DNA of 64,000 bases from Planctomycetota bacterium (lineage in GTDB: Bacteria; Planctomycetota; Phycisphaerae; UBA1845). The stretch is from NCBI GenBank assembly GCA_016208685.1, contig JACQXM010000025.1:1-64000 (forward strand). The letters are read 5' to 3'. Positions 23,269-32,618 of this stretch are shown one piece after another. Position 1 is the first letter of the stretch. Each line of letters starts with the position of its first letter. The notes below the pieces were generated by a model. It was not told the DNA's origin. It worked only from the letters and a program-made list of their open reading frames with translations, and searched no databases. Both the position numbers and the translations under genes were made by a program.

Positions 23269-24798
23269 ATGACGACTCGGCTTCGGCGTCTGGGGATGTT
23301 CATCTGCGTGGCCGCGGGGGCGGCAGGGCTGGTTCAGTGTTCTCGGCCGCGGACCTCGCCGCCGGGCCCCGGCCGCGCGCCGGAGTCGCCGCCGCGCAGC
23401 GTCGCGTCGGAACCCGTACGCACTCCCCCGGATCGCGCCGCCCTGCGCCTGCCCGCGCTACAGCCGCGCCTGGGTGAGCCCCTGCGCGGGCTGACCATCG
23501 AACAACGCGCGCGTTTCGTGCAAGGCAAGACCGCCTTCAGCCGCATCTTCAGCCGCGAGGACGGGCTTGGTCCGGCGTTCAACATGCACAGTTGCATGGC
23601 CTGCCACAGCAACCCCCTGGGCGGCGCAGGATCAAGCACCATCACGCTCTTCGGGCGTGAAGTCGGCAGCATCTTCGACCCGCTTGCCGAACTCGGCGGA
23701 CCCATGATCCAGGGCGACGGTCATGAGGCGTATTGCGGCGAGGAGGTTCCTTCGTCGGCGACCATCACGGCCCACCGGCTCACGCCCACTTTGCTGGGTG
23801 CCGGCCTGGTGGAGGCGATTCCCGACGAGCTCATCAAGGTTCGCGCCGACCATCCCCCCGCTGGGCTGACCGGCCGGGTGCAGTGGACGCGGGCGCTGGA
23901 GGATCCGCCGGGCAGTGCCCCGCGCGTGGGGCGGTTCGGCTTCAAGGGGCAACTCGCCGCCACGCTGCTCACCTGCACCGCAATCTCCACGCGGGCGGAG
24001 ATGGGCTTGACGAACCGCTTTCTTCCCCAGGAGGACTTGCCCGGGGGCGATCCCTCCCGGGTGCCACGTTGTGACAGCGTCGCCGATCCCGAGCTTCGCC
24101 CGGGGCCTGACGGCCGCGACGACGTGGACCGCATGACCGACTTCCAGCGCTACCTTGCCGCCGCCCCGCAGACGCCGCGCTCGGGCATGAGCGGCGAGGC
24201 CATCTTCGTCCGCATCGGCTGCGCCGATTGTCACACGCCCTCCTTCGTTACCTCGGACGATCCGGCGCTGGAGGACGCGGTGCGCGGGCAGACCCTTAAG
24301 CCCTACTCCGACTTCCTGCTGCACTACATGGGCGCCGGCGCCGACGGCATCGCCCAGGGAGAGGCCGGACAGTGGGAGATGCGCACGATGCCACTCTGGG
24401 GCTTCCGCATTCGCTTTCCCGTCTACCACGACGGCCGCATCGCCGGCGCCACCGTGGCCGAGCGCGCCGAGCGGTCCATCGAGCTGCACGCGGGAGAAGC
24501 CGAGGATTCGCTGTGGAACTACCAGGCTCTCTCCCCACCCGAGCGGGCGCAGTTGATCGCCTTTCTCGACTCGCTGGGACGCGTGGAGTTCGACGACGAC
24601 GGCGACAACGACGTTGACGTGTCGGACTACGCCGCGGCGCGGAGGTGTCTGTCCGGCGTGCGGCGCACCTACTCGCCCGACGACCGATGCAGCCTGTCGG
24701 ACATCGACCAGGACGGCGACGTAGACATGGTGGATCAATGTCTGCTCCAGCACGCCTTCACCGGTCCGGAGTATGGATCGACCACGATCGTTCCGTAG
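23269..24798 (+). CDS. DUF1111-type dihaem oxidoreductase lipoprotein with dockerin-like tail
   Basis: 509 residues. Signal with lipobox LVQC (C24). Two haem c motifs are seen: C109-x2-C112-H113 (CMACH) and C318-x2-C321-H322 (CADCH). Between them are family-like segments ('LVEAIPDELI', 'GRFGFKGQLAATLLTCTAISTRAEMGLT'). This group is annotated as di-haem oxidoreductase or putative thiol oxidoreductase and acts outside the cytoplasmic membrane. The last 60 residues form a dockerin-like pair of calcium loops (DDDGDNDVDVSDYAAARRCL, DIDQDGDVDMVDQCLLQ), a planctomycete habit. GAGGAA precedes ATG 23269. The redox partner is unknown. Confidence 0.85.
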   Translation: MTTRLRRLGMFICVAAGAAGLVQCSRPRTSPPGPGRAPESPPRSVASEPVRTPPDRAALRLPALQPRLGEPLRGLTIEQRARFVQGKTAFSRIFSREDGLGPAFNMHSCMACHSNPLGGAGSSTITLFGREVGSIFDPLAELGGPMIQGDGHEAYCGEEVPSSATITAHRLTPTLLGAGLVEAIPDELIKVRADHPPAGLTGRVQWTRALEDPPGSAPRVGRFGFKGQLAATLLTCTAISTRAEMGLTNRFLPQEDLPGGDPSRVPRCDSVADPELRPGPDGRDDVDRMTDFQRYLAAAPQTPRSGMSGEAIFVRIGCADCHTPSFVTSDDPALEDAVRGQTLKPYSDFLLHYMGAGADGIAQGEAGQWEMRTMPLWGFRIRFPVYHDGRIAGATVAERAERSIELHAGEAEDSLWNYQALSPPERAQLIAFLDSLGRVEFDDDGDNDVDVSDYAAARRCLSGVRRTYSPDDRCSLSDIDQDGDVDMVDQCLLQHAFTGPEYGSTTIVP

Positions 24799-25213
24799 GC
24801 ACGGGTGGGGGCGCGGCGATGGTCGGCCTCTGCGCCGGGAGGCAGCGGCGAGAACTGCCGACGTTGCCCCAGGGCGTGGCGGCATCGTGACCCTCGACGT
24901 CGTCCAATGCGTGCCACCTGGCGACCTTCGCACCGGAGGCTTGCCGCGGGCACCGCACTCCTTATGATTCCCGCTGTTACCGGGCGTACATTGGCGCAAG
25001 GCGAGCGCGGGCCGGAGGGGGTGAGACGCGCATGTGCAGGAGTTTGCCCTCCGGCAGGTGCGTGACAACTGGTCGCAGGCCGGTCTTCGCGGCTAACGTG
25101 TCTCTGCCGGTTCGACGATAGGTGAGTATTCGTCCGGCCCCCAGGCGTAGCCGGCTGTGCCGTTCCGCGACCGCGCGTCGCACATCCTGGTCCGCGCTTC
25201 AGGAGCACGTGTC
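24799..25213. other. 415-bp spacer without a recognisable gene
   Basis: No ORF here has a credible signal, motif or ribosome-binding site on either strand, and I found no terminator with a T-tract or tRNA-like fold. It presumably holds the terminator region of the oxidoreductase gene and the promoter of the SseB-like gene. Confidence 0.4.
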
Positions 25214-25978
25214 ATGGCATCGGGTCCCGTCAACGAACTGGAACGCCTGCTGGTACAGGCCCTCCGGAGCCCGGCCTCACGACCGCAGTTCTATCAGGAG
25301 TTCCTTCGCTCCAACGTGTTTGTGATCCGCACCGGCCCGCCGCCCGCGGAAACCCGCTGCCGCGTGGCGGGAGAGGGCGAGACACTCTCCGTACACTCCT
25401 GGCAGGCGGAGGGCCGCACCGTGATCCCCATCTTCTCCTCGCTTCCGCGCCTGCAGGCCTTCATCACCGAAGATGTCGGATATGTGTCACTCAGCGCCGA
25501 GGAATTTCTGCGCATGACGCTGGGGTCGGTCCTGCTCCTGAACCCCGGTACGGAATACGAGAAGGAGTTCACGCCGCAGGAGGCAGCGGCCCTGCTGGAA
25601 GGGGCGGCCGACACCCGACCGGAGACCTTCACCATCCCCGAGGGGGCCGATGTCATTCTCGGCATGCCGAAGGACTACCCGCACGAACTGGCCGACGCCC
25701 TGGGTCGCTTTTTCCGCACGCAGAGGAACGTCAAGCGGGCCTATCTTGCCCAGATACTGGTCATCGGGCGCGACGAGCGGCCGCACACGTTGATCGGGCT
25801 GGAGGCCGGCGGCGATTGGCAGCAGGTGGTGGCGGCCGCGGTCGCCGCGATCCGCGGCGTCCACGTACCCAGTCCGCCGGTTGACTTCCTCCCCATTACC
25901 GGGCGCGGCGGCACGGAAGAGTACTTCCGCGAGAAATGCAAGCCGTTCTATCAGCGAAAGCTGTTGGGCGTTTTCTAG
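25214..25978 (+). CDS. SseB-like protein (enhanced serine sensitivity family)
   Basis: 254 residues from ATG 25214, chosen because AGGAG lies eight bases upstream; an in-frame start at 25157 lacks this. The N-terminal half matches SseB ('NELERLLVQALRSPASRPQFYQEFLRSNVFVI', 'TVIPIFSSLPRLQAFI', 'GSVLLLNPGTEYEKEFTPQEAAAL'). The C-terminal half matches the SseB C-terminal domain ('VKRAYLAQILVIGRDERPHTLIGLE'). The biochemical role is poorly defined; E. coli SseB affects serine sensitivity. It is cytoplasmic and stands alone here. Confidence 0.85.
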   Translation: MASGPVNELERLLVQALRSPASRPQFYQEFLRSNVFVIRTGPPPAETRCRVAGEGETLSVHSWQAEGRTVIPIFSSLPRLQAFITEDVGYVSLSAEEFLRMTLGSVLLLNPGTEYEKEFTPQEAAALLEGAADTRPETFTIPEGADVILGMPKDYPHELADALGRFFRTQRNVKRAYLAQILVIGRDERPHTLIGLEAGGDWQQVVAAAVAAIRGVHVPSPPVDFLPITGRGGTEEYFREKCKPFYQRKLLGVF

Positions 25979-26066
25979 GCGCGCCGGGCGCCGTCACGCG
26001 ACAAGAATCAACACTCCCCGCGCTGACGGGCGCCGGGCCCGACGGTCCGGACCTTTCGCAATCGCC

Positions 26067-26699
26067 TCAGCCCGCGACGCCCGCCTTCACGCGGTAGGCG
26101 GCGCGGACCCACTCGTCCGCGGTGTGAATCTCGGGGTGAACCTGCATCGCCCGTTGCAGCCAGCGCTCCGCGTCGTGGCGGGAGTCTCCCCAGGCGATGA
26201 GCACTTCCAGCGCGTCGCGCTGCGCCTGGCTGAGGCGGACGGCCTCCGCGCCCGAGGCCGCCGCTGCGGGCCAGGCCAGGTCATTCATCTTGCCTTTGAG
26301 CGTGGCGACGATCATCTCGGCCGCACGCGGCCCGATCCCCGGGAGCCGTGCCAGTGCCTTGGCATCGCCCTGCTCGATCCACGTGGCGATCTGCCGCACC
26401 GGCTCGGCCAGGGCCTTGAGCGCCTTGCGCGGACCGATGCCCTTCACTTCCAGGAAGCGCGAGAAGAACAACCGGTCCTCAACGTGAAGGAACCCAAGCA
26501 GCCGCGGCACCAGGTGCCCTGATGCCTGGTTCCCCTCGTAGAACTCGCTGGTGTGCAAGGTGATCTCCCGCCCGCGACAGGCGGCCAGTTCGCCGACGGC
26601 GCAGTGCGGCACGTGAACCTCGCGCGCCACGCCGTCGCGTTCCACCACCACGGTCTCCTCCGTGACCTCCAGCAACGTACCCGTCAGGCGGACGATCAT
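26067..26699 (-). CDS. ruvA: Holliday junction branch migration protein RuvA
   Basis: 210 residues from ATG 26699. The N-terminal OB fold (MIVRLTGTLLEVTEETVVVERDGV) is followed by tandem helix-hairpin-helix motifs ('FLEVKGIGPRKALKAL', 'LARLPGIGPRAAEMIVATLKGKM') that grip the four-way junction. The C-terminal domain III, which contacts the RuvB motor, is separated by a Pro/Ala linker and runs to the end. The start codon overlaps the ruvC stop by ATGA, so the two are coupled. ruvB is not in the window. Confidence 0.92.
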   Translation of the reverse strand: MIVRLTGTLLEVTEETVVVERDGVAREVHVPHCAVGELAACRGREITLHTSEFYEGNQASGHLVPRLLGFLHVEDRLFFSRFLEVKGIGPRKALKALAEPVRQIATWIEQGDAKALARLPGIGPRAAEMIVATLKGKMNDLAWPAAAASGAEAVRLSQAQRDALEVLIAWGDSRHDAERWLQRAMQVHPEIHTADEWVRAAYRVKAGVAG

Positions 26700-27205
26700 C
26701 GCGCCAGCATCTCCCGTGGTGCGTGGCTGATTTCCGCGGCACAGCACATGGCGATGGCGAGGGCGTCGGCCACGTCCGGGGGCTCAGGCAGCTCCCGCAA
26801 GCCAAGGGCGCGTTGCACGGAAAGCTGCATCTGTCCCTTCGTCGCCCGGCCGTTACCGGTAAGGTAGCGTTTGATGCGCGTGGCGGCGTAGCTTCGCACT
26901 TCGATTTCCAGCCGGCCGGCGGCGAGGAGTATCACGCCGCGCGCGTGCCCCATGAGGATTGCGGTCCGCGGATGCACGTAATGCGAGTACAACTGCTCGA
27001 CAGCGAGAATCGCCGGTCGGTGTTCCCTCAGGATGGCCGTGATGTCGCGTTCCAGCGCCGCCAGCCGCAGTGCGAGCGGGAGCGTGTCGTCGAACCGACA
27101 GACACCGGCATCCAGGACGGAAACACCGCCGCGCGCGTCGTCGGCCAGCACGGCGTAGCCGGTAGTACCCAGACCCGGATCGATCCCGCAGACGACCGTG
27201 CCCAT
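26696..27205 (-). CDS. ruvC: Crossover junction endodeoxyribonuclease RuvC
   Basis: 169 residues from ATG 27205 (MGTVVCGIDPGLGTTGYAVL). It resolves Holliday junctions with an RNase H-like fold. The acidic metal ligands are visible: D9 in GIDPG, E70 in AVEQLY, and D144/D147 in PDVADALA. Upstream extension to 27277 adds an unrelated segment and was not used. It forms an operon with ruvA (four-base overlap), and the ThiO-like gene lies upstream on the same strand from 28426. Confidence 0.93.
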   Translation of the reverse strand: MGTVVCGIDPGLGTTGYAVLADDARGGVSVLDAGVCRFDDTLPLALRLAALERDITAILREHRPAILAVEQLYSHYVHPRTAILMGHARGVILLAAGRLEIEVRSYAATRIKRYLTGNGRATKGQMQLSVQRALGLRELPEPPDVADALAIAMCCAAEISHAPREMLAR

Positions 27206-27301
27206 GCCGTTCTCGCGCCCGACGGCACAATGCCCTTCCGGGGGCGCCACGTCCCGGCCGGCATCGTGCCACGGCAAGCGTCGGGGCGGTGCACTTACAT
27301 G

Positions 27302-28426
27302 TCAAGCTCGGCCCGGCGCCAAGCAGGAAAGGTCGATGGGGTATTGCTCTCCGCGCAGCAGCGCCGACACCGCCTCCGCGGTCGCCGGCGCAAGCGTCAC
27401 GCCGGAGCGGTAATGTCCGGTGGCCGCGATCAGGCCCTCAAAGCCGGGGACGGCGCCGATGTACGGCCTGTCGTCCGGCGTGCCCGGCCGCAACCCGGAC
27501 CAGACCGCCGCGACCGCCGCCTGCCCCAAGTCCGGGGCCAGTTGCCGCGCGCGTTCCAGAAGGGACGCCACCGCCCGCGCCGTGCTGCGTTTGTCGAAAC
27601 CCGCACCCGGTTCCTCGGTTGATCCCACGAGCACGTGACCATCACGCCGCGGCACGAGATAGGAACGCCCGCGGGTGATGATGCGCTGGAAGGGGCGGCG
27701 TTCGCAAACCAGAAGTACGATCTGTCCGCGAACCGGATGCACGGCGATCTGCCGGTCCAGACGGGCGTCGATCTGTGACGACCACGCGCCGGCGCAGAGT
27801 ACGACCCACCGCGCCGCGAAGGTGTCGGTCTCGGTCACCACACCAACGACGCGATCTCGATTCATCGCCAGAGCACGAACCGGTGTCTGCTCCCGGACGT
27901 CAACACCCCGGCGCAGGCAAGCCTGGTGCAAGCCGCGCAGGAGCCGGGGATTTCGCACCTGTGCCGTCTGCCGACACTCGATGGCACCGAGGATGCCCGT
28001 TGCCGCGGCCGGCTCGAGCTGCGCCACGCGCTGCGGCGCGTGCATTTCGAACCGTGGGAGGCCGTCGCTCGTCCTTCGGCCTTCGGCGGCGCGGGCATCG
28101 GCACAGGCGATATTCCATGCATCCTGCGTAAACAGGAGCTCCAGCTCGCCGCAGCGTTCGTACTCGCAGTCCGTACCGGTCTGTTCGCCGAGCCGGGCGC
28201 AGAAGTCGGGGTAGAGCGCCAGGCTGCGTTCGTGCAGGTGGTACACGGAATCGTCGCGATGTGGATTGCAGGGCGCGAGGATTCCCGCTCCTGCCCAGGA
28301 GGCCTCCCGGCCGCAGTACGCGCGGTCGAGAAGCGTAACGCGAAGGCGCTGCTCGGCGAGCCGCCAGGCGACGCTCAGCCCGATGACCCCTCCGCCGATG
28401 ACGATGACATCCGGGGTGGGACTCAC
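27302..28426 (-). CDS. FAD-dependent glycine oxidase-like protein (ThiO family)
   Basis: 374 residues from a GTG at 28426. The N-terminal dinucleotide fold VIVIGGGVIGLSVAWRLAEQ binds FAD; 'GREASWAGAGILAP' is the second FAD-contacting loop typical of DAO/ThiO enzymes. The C-terminus carries 'WSGLRPGTPDDRPYIGAVPG' and 'AATGHYRSGVTLAPATAEAV', which match glycine oxidase ThiO closely. ThiO makes iminoglycine for the thiamine thiazole ring; no other thiamine gene is in the window. The start is uncertain because no strong ribosome-binding site is visible. Relatives such as sarcosine oxidases or D-amino acid dehydrogenases are less likely. Confidence 0.82.
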   Translation of the reverse strand: MSPTPDVIVIGGGVIGLSVAWRLAEQRLRVTLLDRAYCGREASWAGAGILAPCNPHRDDSVYHLHERSLALYPDFCARLGEQTGTDCEYERCGELELLFTQDAWNIACADARAAEGRRTSDGLPRFEMHAPQRVAQLEPAAATGILGAIECRQTAQVRNPRLLRGLHQACLRRGVDVREQTPVRALAMNRDRVVGVVTETDTFAARWVVLCAGAWSSQIDARLDRQIAVHPVRGQIVLLVCERRPFQRIITRGRSYLVPRRDGHVLVGSTEEPGAGFDKRSTARAVASLLERARQLAPDLGQAAVAAVWSGLRPGTPDDRPYIGAVPGFEGLIAATGHYRSGVTLAPATAEAVSALLRGEQYPIDLSCLAPGRA

Positions 28427-28553
28427 AGGAGCGCAGCATAAGTCTTCCGAGCCCCGAGTGGAATTCGGAAGCCGCGCCGCCCGCCGCGACTTGCCGACCA
28501 CATGGCCATCTCACGGTTGGCGTGCGCTTCACGGGGCGGCATACTGGCGGACC

Positions 28554-29555
28554 ATGCTACCGGAAGCTGCGATCGCTCCGTCTCCCACCGGCTCCTTGGG
28601 TTTGGTGTCACGGCGGCTGGTCTACGCGCTTGCCTTGCTTCCGTTGGTGCCGGGATTGGCGTTCATGGGAACCGAGGCCGGCATCACCTTGCCGGCCGGC
28701 GGAACCGCCAGCGACTTGCGATCCAACGCGATCCTTCAGGCCGTGCTCTGGGTCTCGCTGTCGATCATCGTCTGGCGGCGGCTCATCGTATGGACACTGG
28801 GGCGCGCGTGGCTGACCGCCCTTGTCTCGTTGATTCCCTTCGTTCAAGGCGTGATCTGGCTGCCGCTTTGGAGCTCCCAGGGCTGCATCTCCGAGGACGT
28901 GCTGATGGTCGGCCAACATTCCCTCGGCATGGGCGTCTGGATATGGCTGGCAGTGTGGGTCTGGTGGGGCTGGGAACGGCTTTCGCAACCCGGCGGTGAC
29001 GTTGGTTTGACAGGCGGAGTCATCATGTCTGGGACATCGAAACGAATTGTGGCGTCGCTGGGGAGCCTCCCCGTGGTGCTGGGCGCGTTTGCCATCCTGA
29101 CCGTCGGAGTGGACGACTTCATCGCACTTTCGCCACCCGGTGAAGCCGCGATGGAGATCGCCACCACATCGGTACTGGCGGCCGGCATCTGGGTGGCTAT
29201 TTGGCGGCGGCAAGTGGCGTGGACGAGGCGAGTTGCGATGCGCACCGCCGGTTTCACGCTGCTGTTGATCGGCGCGTTGAGCGCGACATGGTTCACGGCC
29301 GTCAGCACCGGGCTGGGCGGGACGATCGCCGCCGTTTGCTGGACGCTGCCCCTGGAGGTCTGGGGGCTTTGGATGGCGCTGACGGTTCGCCTATGGCCCA
29401 TGAAGGTCGTGGACCTGATTCCCGCGGACGTTCCGCCCCGTTGCCTGAAATGCGGCTACATGCTCGTCGGCTTGTACGCTACGCGTTGTCCCGAGTGCGG
29501 CGACGAACGTACAATTGACGAGCTGTGGTGCGCCCGCGCGGTACCATCGCCGTAG
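28554..29555 (+). CDS. Polytopic membrane protein with C-terminal CxxCGYxL zinc ribbon
   Basis: 333 residues from ATG 28554; an open frame further upstream runs through the opposite-strand ThiO-like gene and is ignored. About eight hydrophobic segments occur in two blocks (YALALLPLVPGLAF through WIWLAVWVWW, and VVLGAFAILTVGV through the Trp-rich end). The C-terminus is a zinc ribbon, 'RCLKCGYMLVGL...RCPECG', a recurrent planctomycete module. I recognise no enzyme or transporter signature, so the function is unknown. It diverges from the ThiO-like gene, whose start is about 130 bases away. Confidence 0.7.
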   Translation: MLPEAAIAPSPTGSLGLVSRRLVYALALLPLVPGLAFMGTEAGITLPAGGTASDLRSNAILQAVLWVSLSIIVWRRLIVWTLGRAWLTALVSLIPFVQGVIWLPLWSSQGCISEDVLMVGQHSLGMGVWIWLAVWVWWGWERLSQPGGDVGLTGGVIMSGTSKRIVASLGSLPVVLGAFAILTVGVDDFIALSPPGEAAMEIATTSVLAAGIWVAIWRRQVAWTRRVAMRTAGFTLLLIGALSATWFTAVSTGLGGTIAAVCWTLPLEVWGLWMALTVRLWPMKVVDLIPADVPPRCLKCGYMLVGLYATRCPECGDERTIDELWCARAVPSP

Positions 29556-29618
29556 CCGGGCCGAGCGACGTGCGAACGAAAGGCCCCCGGGGGCTTGGAC
29601 AGACAGAAAGGACCAACG

Positions 29619-29981
29619 ATGAACCGCCCCGTTCACTTCGAAATCCACGCATCCGACCCGGAGAAGGCCAAGACGTTCTACGAGAGCGTGTTCGGCTGGC
29701 AGTTCACCCAGTGGGGCGGACCGGTGGAATACTGGATCGTGCAGACCGGCGAGGGCACGGGCATCGACGGCGGCATGATCCGCTCCCAGGACGGGGCGCC
29801 GCGCACCGTGAACACGGTCGAGGTCGGTTCCGTCGACGAGTTCGCACGGAAGGTCACCGCCGCCGGTGGACAGGTGGTGGTTCCCAAGATGCCGATCACG
29901 GGTGTGGGGTGGGTGGCGTACTGCACCGATCCTGGCGGCGTGATCTTCGGCATCCACGAGGCCGACCCGACGGTGAAGTAG
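29619..29981 (+). CDS. VOC-fold (glyoxalase/bleomycin resistance-like) protein
   Basis: 120 residues from ATG 29619, preceded by AAAGGA at good spacing. The paired beta-alpha-beta-beta-beta modules are visible: 'VHFEIHASDPEKAKTFYESVFGW' opens the first and 'WVAYCTDPGGVIFGIHEAD' closes the second. H at about 6 and E in the second module could be metal ligands. The closest pattern is the small stand-alone VOC proteins often annotated as glyoxalase family; the substrate is unknown. Confidence 0.85.
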   Translation: MNRPVHFEIHASDPEKAKTFYESVFGWQFTQWGGPVEYWIVQTGEGTGIDGGMIRSQDGAPRTVNTVEVGSVDEFARKVTAAGGQVVVPKMPITGVGWVAYCTDPGGVIFGIHEADPTVK

Positions 29982-30000
29982 GCGGCGACCGGAGCAGCAG

Positions 30001-31269
30001 TCACGCCGGCGCGCCGGCGCCGACGTCGTCGGCCACCGGCCCGGTCACATGCACACTGAGTTCGCCGTCCACGGGCTCGACGCGAACGCTGCGCCGCCCG
30101 GCCAGCACCTCATCCAGCCGGGCGCCGACCGATCGGCCGCGCCAGCCGCGGAGCAGTTCCACGCTCGCGTCGTCCTGTGGTTGTCCGGTGGTACGGTGGC
30201 GGACCAGCTCTCGAATGGATCGCTGCGTGGCCACCAGCGAATAGGCGAGGTCATTCTCCAGACAGTAGCTCTTGATCACCGCCGTCGCCAGCGCCAGTAG
30301 CGCCGATTCCCGGGGCGGCTCGGGCTCGTGCGGCTTGCCCTGCGGCCACTCGACCTCCGGTATGGTCAGCGCTTTCTGCACCACGCGTACCAGCGCGTGT
30401 ACGTCGCGATCGCTCAGGTTGACGCCACGCAGGTCCCGCACCTCGGCGAATTGTGTAATCTCCTGCCGCGCGATCTCCACCATCAGGTGGTCCTTCAGCG
30501 CCACGCGCGGCGGGCGGTTGATTCGTTTGGCGATCTCCTCGCGCCAGGCGCACAGGGCATGCAGAACGGCGAGCTGCCGTCCACGCAGCGCGCCGGCGCC
30601 TTTGATCCGCAGCACCCGTTCCGCGTCCGCCCGGCGGTACAGGGTCATGTCCTCGAAGCGCGAGAATTCCTCCCGGGCCCACTCCGTCCGATCCAGTTGC
30701 GCCAGGCGGGCACTGAGCTTCTGATGGACCTCCAGCAGAAAGCACACGTCCTCCGCGGCGTAGCCGATCTGCGCCGCCGTCAGCGGGCGCTTGCGCCAGT
30801 TGGTCAGGGTTTTGGCCTTGTGAAGGCGGATGTGCAGGGTGGCCTGCACCAGTCGTTGCAGGCTCAGAGGATAGTCGTGTCCCACAAGGCCCGCAGCAAT
30901 CTGTGCGTCGAAGACGGCCCGGGGAACCCGTCCCGTGTGCTGCACGCAAAGCGCCAGGTCTTCCTGGCCGGCGTGTACGATCGTCTCCACGGTTTCGTCG
31001 CAGATCGCATCCCACAACGGGGCAAGGTCCAGCTCCAGGAACGGATCGAGCAGGGCAACGGTTTGGTTGGTCGCGACCTGAACCAGGCAGAGCTCCGACT
31101 GGTAACGGTCCTCCATGACGAACTCGGTGTCGAAGGCCAGGCGGCCCTCGCGTCGGGCATGGTGGCAGAGTTCATCAAGCTGCGACTGGCGCTCGACGAT
31201 CAACGGTTCGGGCGGTGGTGGGCGTCGTGACAAAAAGAACCTCCACTGCACGCGCGCGGAAACACGCAC
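30001..31269 (-). CDS. rnd: Ribonuclease D
   Basis: 422 residues, GTG start. A DEDDy 3'-5' exonuclease: DTEF (D47, E49), 'IVHAGQEDL' and 'YAAEDVCFLLEVH' supply the acidic residues and tyrosine. An HRDC-like region follows ('GRQLAVLHALCAWREEIAKRINRPP'), and the C-terminal third holds a second helical domain. RNase D trims the 3' ends of tRNA precursors and other stable RNAs. The first 23 residues are Arg/Pro-rich, so the real start may be slightly later. It converges on the VOC gene, 19 bases apart. Confidence 0.9.
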   Translation of the reverse strand: MRVSARVQWRFFLSRRPPPPEPLIVERQSQLDELCHHARREGRLAFDTEFVMEDRYQSELCLVQVATNQTVALLDPFLELDLAPLWDAICDETVETIVHAGQEDLALCVQHTGRVPRAVFDAQIAAGLVGHDYPLSLQRLVQATLHIRLHKAKTLTNWRKRPLTAAQIGYAAEDVCFLLEVHQKLSARLAQLDRTEWAREEFSRFEDMTLYRRADAERVLRIKGAGALRGRQLAVLHALCAWREEIAKRINRPPRVALKDHLMVEIARQEITQFAEVRDLRGVNLSDRDVHALVRVVQKALTIPEVEWPQGKPHEPEPPRESALLALATAVIKSYCLENDLAYSLVATQRSIRELVRHRTTGQPQDDASVELLRGWRGRSVGARLDEVLAGRRSVRVEPVDGELSVHVTGPVADDVGAGAPA

Positions 31270-31810
31270 GGCGCGGGGAGATGCGCGGACGGCGATTATA
31301 TGCCCCGCCGACGTGTCCCGTCACGCGGCGACTCCCTGGTTTGGTTCGGCATTCGCGGGGCGCCGCTTTACGACCAGTGGCGCGTAGCTGCCGTTCGCGT
31401 CACGGTTCCGATCAAAAGAGGCTGACGTAGGGTTCGGGTATGCTCCCACCGAGGGCGATCGACACGACATTCACGGCCCCGGTAGAGGCGTTGGGTACGC
31501 CCCCGAAACGTCGGGAGGCGAGCGTGATACAGTCCCACTTTGCACTGGTGGTGCTGGTAGCCGTTATAGCAACGATGCAGTGGCTGCGATTCATTGAGGA
31601 ACACTGGCGTTGATCGTTAGTGTTTTTTGCTTGACATCATACTCAAATGTCGATATTGAGTAGGGCGTTCGTGGCCGCTGGACTGAGCGAGCTTGCCCGT
31701 GGCGGACCGCGAAACATCTCACCACTTCGGGAGAGTTTGGTGCGGACTCCGCGGAGACGCGAGCGGGGTTTCGTGTGGTGCGGACAGCTCACTTCGTGGG
31801 AGGTCATGAC
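31270..31810. other. 541-bp spacer with a candidate promoter
   Basis: No convincing gene. A 60-codon minus ORF (31412-31594) ends in 'VVSIALGGSIPEPYVSLF' but has no family or ribosome-binding support. Base composition is less GC-rich around 31600-31660, where a TTGACA box lies. Confidence 0.4.
31631..31659 (+). promoter_or_regulatory. Putative sigma-70 promoter for the Cys-tailed secreted protein
   Basis: A perfect TTGACA (31631-31636), a 17-base spacer and TATTGA (31654-31659). This would give a leader of about 145 bases before ATG 31811, which itself has GGGAGGT upstream. Confidence 0.45.
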
Positions 31811-32584
31811 ATGTCGCTGAAGACAGGCGTTCTGGCCGGGGTTGGTCTGTTGGGTCTTGGTTGCCTTTCGGCCGGCTTAGGTCGCCAGCCCGCAGAGGCC
31901 CGCCCGGCCGGCGCCCAGCAGGCGGATCGGTCCGTCGCGCCGCTCGCTCTGCCGTACCATGGATACGGGACGGTGGACGTGCTTGACGACGGACTGATTG
32001 TCGTTGAGATCGGCGGCCGCGTGCTGTTTGACCCCGACGCCGAGGACGGACCGGTCATAGAGCCCTCGCGAACCATCGCCTATCGCGTCGATCCCCACCG
32101 CGCGCGGCTGGTGCGCCGGGAGGCGGTTCTGGTCGTCGAGGGCGTCGTTCCCCCGGGGGTGGCGGACCTGTCAGACTCATCCGCCACCATAACCACGTTT
32201 CGGGACCCCGCCGCCGCCGCCCGCCCCGCGACCCGCCACGCACTGGTCACGCTTTCCGGCGACCTGAGTGTGGCGCTGACGGACAGTGACGGAAGTCTGT
32301 CGCTGTCCATGGTTGACCAGGCGGACCACGGTTGGACGCTCGCTCTGTCGGGGCGGTTGGTTCGCGGCGCGAACGCACTCCACGAGGTTTCCGAGGCGGC
32401 GGATGCAGGCGCGGCCGACCCCGGCAGCGGTCCCGGGTTGTTCCTTTATCCGGCCGAAGCTGAGTCGTCGGCATGTTCCGTGGAGTGTCGCAAGGGAGCG
32501 GCGAACATCAACTGTAACAACAAAGGGTGCGCTTGTTGGTGCTCGAACGGCGTTCCCAGGTGCAGGTGCATCGACCATAGCTGA
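31811..32584 (+). CDS. Exported protein with a cysteine-rich C-terminal tail, unknown function
   Basis: 257 residues from ATG 31811, with GGGAGGT seven bases upstream. A signal sequence (MSLKTGVLAGVGLLGLGCL) is followed by an Ala/Pro linker and a mainly beta region of about 180 residues (repeated Val/Asp/Leu strands such as 'YGTVDVLDDGLIVVEIGG'). The last 36 residues hold eight cysteines spaced C-x3-C-x8-C-x4-C-x-C-x-C-x6-C-x-C, basic and compact like a disulfide knot or a metal-binding tail. I know no matching family. It stands alone between RNase D and the acyl-CoA ligase and has its own likely promoter. Confidence 0.6.
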   Translation: MSLKTGVLAGVGLLGLGCLSAGLGRQPAEARPAGAQQADRSVAPLALPYHGYGTVDVLDDGLIVVEIGGRVLFDPDAEDGPVIEPSRTIAYRVDPHRARLVRREAVLVVEGVVPPGVADLSDSSATITTFRDPAAAARPATRHALVTLSGDLSVALTDSDGSLSLSMVDQADHGWTLALSGRLVRGANALHEVSEAADAGAADPGSGPGLFLYPAEAESSACSVECRKGAANINCNNKGCACWCSNGVPRCRCIDHS

Positions 32585-32618
32585 GCCGGCGCGCACGCCG
32601 ACGGGTCCGATCCTCGAA

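Noticed and set aside
31412-31594. 60-codon minus ORF in the spacer before the Cys-tailed protein
   Set aside because: No ribosome-binding site, signal or family resemblance; the stretch may be an eroded remnant, but I cannot support a gene.
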